Under the pieces are notes generated by a model. It had not been told where the DNA came from and made no database searches. It was given only the letters and a program-made list of their open reading frames with translations. A stretch of 17,279 bases of DNA from Fibrobacteraceae bacterium (GTDB lineage Bacteria; Fibrobacterota; Fibrobacteria; Fibrobacterales; Fibrobacteraceae): contig JABUUT010000006.1 of assembly GCA_021443045.1 (NCBI GenBank), forward strand, positions 46,701 to 63,979, in the 5' to 3' direction. The position numbers and the translations under genes are program-made. The number at the start of each line of letters is the position of its first letter. Position 1 is the stretch's first letter. Positions 13,103 to 17,279 of this stretch are shown here, one piece after another.

Positions 13103-14035
13103 ATGGATATGGTTAAAAAAATATTAAAACTACTGGTGAGCGTCGGAGGACTTGCTTTTATATTTTATAAAATACCCTTTGGCCAGGTTTTGGGACACTG
13201 GAACATGTCCATGCTTCCCTGGGTCATCGCCACCATAGTCGCTTCCACATTAACCATGGTTATTCAAGCCAACCGCTGGAAAGGCTTATCCATACAGGGC
13301 CCCACCATTCCCTTAAAAACCTACTACGCCTACACCGCCTTGGGGTACTTTTTCAACAACCTTATTCCCGGCGGCTTCGGCGGCGATGCCGTAAAGTCCA
13401 TTACCTTTGGCAAACGCTTTAACCAAACCAGCCAATCTGTTTCTGCCGTTATTATTGCACGAATTCAGGGGTTGCTTTCTCTGTTCATCTTCTTTTTTGG
13501 AGCCCTCCCTTTTGTTTTGGTAAAATACCAAGTTCCCATAGGGTACACGCTCTTTATGGTTGGTTCTTCACTACTTTGCCTAGTTCTCATTTTATTCTGC
13601 CTGTTTTCAGATAAAATAACTATTCCCCAATTTATCCTAAACCGTTTTTCATTCATTAGCAAAATGCAAGAGAGCCTGTCTATATACAGGTCTCAAAAAA
13701 AACAGATGTTTTTATCGTCTCTCGATTCCATCTGGCTTCAAATTTTAACCCTCTTTTGCAGCTACGCCTTTTTTAAGGCGGTGGGGCTCAACCTAGACAT
13801 TAGCATTATTATTGTATTTACAAGCATTACAACCATTGTATCTATGTTGCCTATTTCTTTAAATGGGGTGGGCGTTAGAGAGTGGGTGCAAATCAGCCTT
13901 TTTTCTGGCATACTGGGGTTAGAACCCGCCATTGTACTTTCGGCAGGGCTGTTGGGCTACATTCCTTTGCTGTTCCAGATTCTGCAAGGTGTAGTGGTGT
14001 ACATTTTTATTTCATCAAAAAAATCCCGGGAATAA
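13103..14035 (+). CDS. Multi-pass membrane protein, lysylphosphatidylglycerol synthase TM / UPF0104 family
   Basis: About 310 residues with six to eight hydrophobic segments across the whole length and a basic N-terminus (MDMVKKILKLL). The conserved NLIPGGFGGDAVK near residues 88-100 and NGVGVREW near the end are family signatures of the PF03706-type membrane domain found in MprF and YbhN/AglD-like proteins. Members without the aminoacyltransferase domain, like this one, are linked to lipid or glycolipid handling, often near glycosyltransferases, but their reaction is mostly unknown. The neighbours suggest a role with the rhamnose-containing glycan or its lipid carrier. Starts at 13103 and 13109 are both possible; there is no ribosome site, and the promoter position favours 13109. 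The stop codon lies in the loop of the terminator shared with gpsA. Confidence 0.9.
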   Translation: MDMVKKILKLLVSVGGLAFIFYKIPFGQVLGHWNMSMLPWVIATIVASTLTMVIQANRWKGLSIQGPTIPLKTYYAYTALGYFFNNLIPGGFGGDAVKSITFGKRFNQTSQSVSAVIIARIQGLLSLFIFFFGALPFVLVKYQVPIGYTLFMVGSSLLCLVLILFCLFSDKITIPQFILNRFSFISKMQESLSIYRSQKKQMFLSSLDSIWLQILTLFCSYAFFKAVGLNLDISIIIVFTSITTIVSMLPISLNGVGVREWVQISLFSGILGLEPAIVLSAGLLGYIPLLFQILQGVVVYIFISSKKSRE

Positions 14036-14050
14036 ATCCCAGGATTTTTC
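14017..14050. terminator. Bidirectional terminator between the membrane protein gene and gpsA
   Basis: A 13-bp stem (14019-14031 with 14037-14049) and a 5-base loop are flanked by A and T tracts. The single imperfect pair (14027/14041) is a G-U wobble on the minus strand. It lies 12 bases after the gpsA stop and has seven T on that strand. It also overlaps the last codons and the stop of the plus-strand gene. Confidence 0.85.
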
Positions 14051-14060
14051 TAAAGAACCC

Positions 14061-15089
14061 TTAATCCCAAACTTCGGCCTTAAGGTCTCTATCCCAAAGA
14101 CCAGACTTAACATCGCTAAGGGTTTTGCCTTCGAATAAAAGAGCGTGTACTGCACTTACAATAGGCATTTCTACACCCAGTTTGTCAGCCAAAGCCTTGG
14201 TGCTGCGGCAAGTAGGCACTCCTTCGGCAATCATCTTCATTCCCGCCAGAATGTCGTCAATTTTTTCTCCGCGGCCAATGTGCTCGCCTACATAGCGGTT
14301 GCGACTGTGCTGAGAAAGGCAAGTCACAATCAGGTCGCCCATGCCCGCGAGCCCCGCAAAGGTTTCTTGGCTTGCCCCTAGAGCCTTACCAAGTCGGCAC
14401 ATTTCTGCCTGACCACGAGTAAGAATGGCAGCACGGGTATTGTCACCAGCATTCATGCCAAGGGCTTCCAAACCATAAACAATGCCAGAAGCAATGGCAA
14501 TGACATTCTTTACAGAACCGCAAAGTTCCACACCGATTATATCGGTAGAAGTGTAAACCCTAAGGTAGGAGCAGCTCATCACTTTTTGCACCAACTTGGC
14601 TGAATCCTCATTTTTGCAAGCAGCCACAATGGCTGTAAGAATGTGCCGGCTCACTTCTTCAGCGTGGGAAGGCCCACTAAAGGCCACCATTTTATCGTCT
14701 GTAAGCCAAGGTACATGTTCCAACAGCACTTCACTCATCAGCTGGTTGGTGCCTTCCAGAATACCCTTGGTGGCGCAAACTACAACCGGCTCCTTGCCCT
14801 TTTCTGGAGTCCATTGGCCAAGAGTTTTTGCAACGCCAGCCATAAACTGTGAGGGCACCACAATAAGAACCATTTCTGCACCCTGGAGAGCCCCATTCAT
14901 ATCGGTGGTGTACTTAAAGTCGGCAGGGAAAACAACACCAGGCAATTTGTCCTTATACTGGTGCTCCGTAGAAAGCAAATCCACTTCGGCCTGTGAATTT
15001 GTCCAAAAAGTAACTTCATTCTTATTTTCGTAAACAACCTGACCAAGGGAAAGCCCCCATCCGCCAGTGCCAAGTACAGTAACTTTCAT
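14061..15089 (-). CDS. gpsA: Glycerol-3-phosphate dehydrogenase [NAD(P)+]
   Basis: GpsA reduces dihydroxyacetone phosphate to sn-glycerol 3-phosphate for phospholipid synthesis, in the cytoplasm. The 342-residue protein is of full family length. It has the dinucleotide motif GTGGWG (7-12), CATKGI with Lys108, FSGPSHAEEV (about 138-146), the catalytic Lys194 in GSVKNV, NTRAA (218-221) and GMGDLIVT. AGAGG stands 8 bases before the ATG. It lies 15 bases downstream of plsY, which uses its product, so substrate supply and acylation are coupled in one operon. It is the last gene of that operon, with a terminator right behind. Confidence 0.97.
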   Translation of the reverse strand: MKVTVLGTGGWGLSLGQVVYENKNEVTFWTNSQAEVDLLSTEHQYKDKLPGVVFPADFKYTTDMNGALQGAEMVLIVVPSQFMAGVAKTLGQWTPEKGKEPVVVCATKGILEGTNQLMSEVLLEHVPWLTDDKMVAFSGPSHAEEVSRHILTAIVAACKNEDSAKLVQKVMSCSYLRVYTSTDIIGVELCGSVKNVIAIASGIVYGLEALGMNAGDNTRAAILTRGQAEMCRLGKALGASQETFAGLAGMGDLIVTCLSQHSRNRYVGEHIGRGEKIDDILAGMKMIAEGVPTCRSTKALADKLGVEMPIVSAVHALLFEGKTLSDVKSGLWDRDLKAEVWD

Positions 15090-15104
15090 AATGTCAACCT
15101 CTCT

Positions 15105-15788
15105 TTATACAGATTCTTTTGGGGTTTTGCGCTTGCTGCCAAAACCGTTTTCAGTTCCATTCATAAGACGTTTAATGTTGGCCTTGTGTTTTACAATCAC
15201 AAACAGGGCCACAACAACCGCCAAAATCATTTGTCCTAAACCAATTTCTTCAAAATAAAGTTCGGGGCAAACATAACCAAACACCGATAAAAGGCCAAGC
15301 ACCGCGCAACCGCCAATGCTACCCACCGAAACATACTTTGTAGAAAAAGTAAGCACAGCCCATGCCGCAAAGCCTATGAGCACTGTAATAGGAGAAATGG
15401 CAAGAAAAACACCTAGGGCAGCCAAAACACCCTTACCCCCACGAAAGCCAGCAAAGCAGGTAAAACTGTGACCAAGAATTACCAAAAGGCCTGCCACCAG
15501 AGGCACCCAGCTACTGTAGTCCGGGCCACCGGCGGCCACTTGGGCATTGCACATGCACTGGGCAATAAAGGGGCCAAAAAAACCTTTTAGCAAATCCAAA
15601 AGAACCACTGGAAGTGCCGGTTTCCAGCCCAGTATACGAAAGGTATTTGTTAACCCAGCATTCTTGGAACCGTAGTTACGAATGTCGTAACTCTTTCCTT
15701 TGGCGAGTTTTGCTACCCATATCGCGCTGGGGATTGACCCCAACAGATACGCTATTGGAAGACTCAGTAAACTGTTCAAGTTCCTCAT
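15105..15788 (-). CDS. plsY: Acyl-phosphate:glycerol-3-phosphate acyltransferase PlsY
   Basis: PlsY transfers an acyl group from acyl-phosphate to glycerol 3-phosphate, the first step of phosphatidic acid synthesis, in the inner membrane. The 227-residue, multi-pass protein shows the three family motifs: GSIPSA (17-22), GSKNAGLTN (40-48), GHSFTCFAGFRGGKG (106-120), and the KHKANIKRL segment (200-208). A soluble basic tail follows. The start is not secure: ATG 15788 has AAAGG directly against it, and a TTG a few codons later has GAGG upstream. Both keep the first membrane helix. The gene begins 113 bases inside der in another frame, so the first membrane helix and GSIPSA are encoded in DNA that also encodes the Der tail. 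Confidence 0.96.
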   Translation of the reverse strand: MRNLNSLLSLPIAYLLGSIPSAIWVAKLAKGKSYDIRNYGSKNAGLTNTFRILGWKPALPVVLLDLLKGFFGPFIAQCMCNAQVAAGGPDYSSWVPLVAGLLVILGHSFTCFAGFRGGKGVLAALGVFLAISPITVLIGFAAWAVLTFSTKYVSVGSIGGCAVLGLLSVFGYVCPELYFEEIGLGQMILAVVVALFVIVKHKANIKRLMNGTENGFGSKRKTPKESV

Positions 15789-17121
15789 CCTTTCTTAAGG
15801 TTAATTTTTGGTCAAAGTTCAAACGCAAGGGAGCCCCCTGCAATTGGAACTCATCATAAAACTTTTTAAGCAAGTAACGTTTATAAGACTCGTCCACCAA
15901 TTCTGGAGTGCGAGTTTCAATGGCGATTACCGGAGGTTCCACCATAATTTGGCATGCACGGGTAAGCATTACCGCACGGGCATTGTGGGTAGGGCATGGA
16001 TTCTGTTCCAAAAAGTTTTGGAAAGCTTCCGCCACCCGTTGGCGCCCCAGCACCCGCCTACAATTGGCGTACACTGTTTGAATAGCCTGAACCACACGGC
16101 TCACCCGCTGGCCTTCTTTGGCACTAATTGAAAGAATAGGAACATATTCCAGCATAGGTTCCCGTTCCAGCATTTCTTTTACCATGTGGTCAAAAGACTT
16201 GTCATTCTTGTTTGGCAGAATGTCCCATTTGTTTAGCACCAATACAAGGCCCTTACCCGACTTTCGAATTTCTGTGATAATTCTAAAATCCTGAACTTCT
16301 AGCCCACGGGTGCAGTCAACCATAAGCACCGACACATCTGAACGACGAACGCTTTCTAAGGTGCGCATGTTGCTGAAAATTTCAACCTCGTCTTCCACCT
16401 TGGCCTTTTTCCGAAGCCCAGCAGTGTCAGTAACCACAAACTTTTGACCATCTACAACAAAGTTGCAGTCAATAGAATCGCGGGTGGTACCGGGAATATC
16501 ACTAACCACGGCTCTGTCTTCGTTAAGCAGACGGTTGAGCAAAGTACTTTTGCCAGCATTGGGGCGACCCAGAATAGCAAAGCGAATAGGGCGTTCCTCC
16601 TTGCGGGGGCCCTTTACCGCAGTGGGTAAAAGAGTGACAATTTCATCCAGCAACGAAAGGCAAGCATACCCCGTTAAAGCACTAATAGTGCGAGGTTGCC
16701 CAAAACCCAACTTAAGAAACTCGTAACTTTCGTTGCGGTCGGAGGCACTTTCGCTTTTGTTGGCCACAAGAATCACTTTTTTATCCATGCGGCGAACAAT
16801 ACGGGCAAACTGCTGATCTAGAGCAGTAACCCCCACGCGAATATCCACCATAAAGAGCACCAAGTCGGATTCGTTTACAGCGTTAAAAATTTGGGCACGA
16901 ACACTATCGGCCAAAACATCAATGGTATCATCAGGCAAAAAACCGCCCGTGTCCACAATGGTAAACTCGTGGCCCTTAAAATTGGCGTTCTGATAATGGC
17001 GATCCCGAGTAACACCATCCCTGTCGCTGACCACAGCCGCCCTACGGCCCAAAATGCGGTTGAACAAGGAAGACTTACCTACGTTTGGTCGCCCTATTAT
17101 ACAAATAACAGGTAACTTCAT
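15676..17121 (-). CDS. der: Ribosome biogenesis GTPase Der (EngA)
   Basis: Der is a tandem GTPase needed for 50S subunit maturation. The 481-residue protein has GTPase domain 1 with GRPNVGKS (10-17), DTGG (57-60) and NKSE (121-124), and domain 2 with GRPNAGKS (185-192), DTAG (232-235) and NKWD (297-300). A KH-like domain (about 355-440) ends in GAPLRLNF. About 37 further residues form a polar, basic tail; exactly this tail overlaps plsY. The start follows TATATT by 9 bases with no ribosome site, so the message is probably leaderless or nearly so. der leads the der-plsY-gpsA operon, and a terminator of an upstream minus-strand gene borders its promoter. Confidence 0.97.
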   Translation of the reverse strand: MKLPVICIIGRPNVGKSSLFNRILGRRAAVVSDRDGVTRDRHYQNANFKGHEFTIVDTGGFLPDDTIDVLADSVRAQIFNAVNESDLVLFMVDIRVGVTALDQQFARIVRRMDKKVILVANKSESASDRNESYEFLKLGFGQPRTISALTGYACLSLLDEIVTLLPTAVKGPRKEERPIRFAILGRPNAGKSTLLNRLLNEDRAVVSDIPGTTRDSIDCNFVVDGQKFVVTDTAGLRKKAKVEDEVEIFSNMRTLESVRRSDVSVLMVDCTRGLEVQDFRIITEIRKSGKGLVLVLNKWDILPNKNDKSFDHMVKEMLEREPMLEYVPILSISAKEGQRVSRVVQAIQTVYANCRRVLGRQRVAEAFQNFLEQNPCPTHNARAVMLTRACQIMVEPPVIAIETRTPELVDESYKRYLLKKFYDEFQLQGAPLRLNFDQKLTLRKDEELEQFTESSNSVSVGVNPQRDMGSKTRQRKELRHS

Positions 17122-17130
17122 TTGATGCTA

Positions 17131-17136
17131 AATATA
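17131..17136 (-). promoter_or_regulatory. Predicted -10 element of the der operon
   Basis: TATATT on the minus strand (TATATTTA in full) predicts +1 at about 17124, three bases before the ATG. The T-run of the upstream terminator merges into it. Confidence 0.5.
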
Positions 17137-17165
17137 AAAAAAATGAGCCTACAAGCCCATTTTTT
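17136..17165 (-). terminator. Terminator of a minus-strand gene upstream of der
   Basis: An 11-bp stem (17138-17148 with 17155-17165) with a 6-base loop includes a G-U wobble on the minus strand at 17146/17157, where the plus strand has a mismatch. Eight T follow on the minus strand. This points to a minus-strand gene ending between here and the right edge or beyond. Confidence 0.7.
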
Positions 17166-17237
17166 ATGATAGACAAAGCCTATAAGAATAGGGAACATCT
17201 AGAAATTCATTTTAAGAGACCCCTTATAAGGTTTAAA

Positions 17238-17279
17238 TCATTTGATTTCAAACAACGCCCCCGGCACGTGGTTCCGCTT
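17238..17279 (-). CDS. Possible C-terminal end of an unidentified gene (5' end outside window)
   Basis: Reading the minus strand from the right edge, one frame gives KRNHVPGALFEIK and then TGA at 17240-17238. A terminator in the same direction lies about 70 bases further on. Thirteen codons cannot identify a protein, and a second frame also stays open for 23 codons, so the frame is not proven. Confidence 0.3.
   Translation of the reverse strand, partial: KRNHVPGALFEIK

Noticed and set aside
17222..17248. Short palindromes CCTTATAAGG and AAATCATTTGATTT near the right edge
   Set aside because: They are AT-rich and short, could arise by chance, and the gene they might serve is outside the window.
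1..17279. CRISPR array, insertion sequence, phage genes or defence system
   Set aside because: No regularly spaced repeats, transposase or integrase motifs, or known defence genes were seen; the gene content is mostly housekeeping plus a glycan module.

Overview
The window looks like a chromosomal segment of a diderm, lipid A-producing bacterium of the Fibrobacterota/Bacteroidota (FCB) side of the tree, most likely Fibrobacter or a close relative. The reasons are: lpxB is present; several genes have promoter-like sequences of the FCB type (TTTG or TTG, about 20 bases, then TAnnTTT); and the 436-codon protein next to mutL resembles nothing I can name. The genus is an inference. Nothing in the window is an insertion sequence, phage, CRISPR array, rRNA or tRNA.

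Left part (1-2468). The window opens inside the 3' end of a threonine synthase gene (+), closed by a strong bidirectional terminator. Facing it is a secreted protein with an Ala/Glu/Thr-rich linker (-). A gene-free stretch of about 325 bases follows. It holds a minus-strand terminator and either a small RNA with a CU-rich loop (-) or a 19-codon ORF with a good ribosome site (+). Next is an unrecognised protein of about 433 residues (-) with a winged-helix-like C-terminus, divergent from mutL.

Replication and repair part (2581-9285). mutL (+) meets lpxB (-) tail to tail with overlapping stop codons. lpxB lies directly downstream of dnaE (-). MutL appears to lack the metal-binding residues of the MutL endonuclease. 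DnaE has altered PHP-domain ligands and an extra charged segment before its catalytic domain.

Sugar nucleotide part (9435-14035). gmd, rmd and a family-4-like glycosyltransferase form a tight operon (+), with gene overlaps of 1 and 4 bases. Together they should make GDP-D-rhamnose from GDP-mannose and transfer a sugar to a surface glycan or glycolipid. A SAM methyltransferase (-) overlaps the end of the glycosyltransferase gene, and a multi-pass membrane protein of the lysylphosphatidylglycerol synthase/UPF0104 type (+) follows.

Right part (14061-17121). der, plsY and gpsA form a minus-strand operon. GpsA makes glycerol 3-phosphate and PlsY acylates it, so these two form the entry to phospholipid synthesis. 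They are co-transcribed with the ribosome-assembly GTPase Der, whose last 37 codons overlap plsY in another frame. A terminator and a short open frame at the right edge suggest another minus-strand gene beyond the window.

No clear new multi-gene system stands out. The items most worth a second look are the predicted small RNA, the orphan regulator-like protein beside mutL, the degenerate MutL nuclease motif, the predicted leaderless genes, and the der/plsY overlap.
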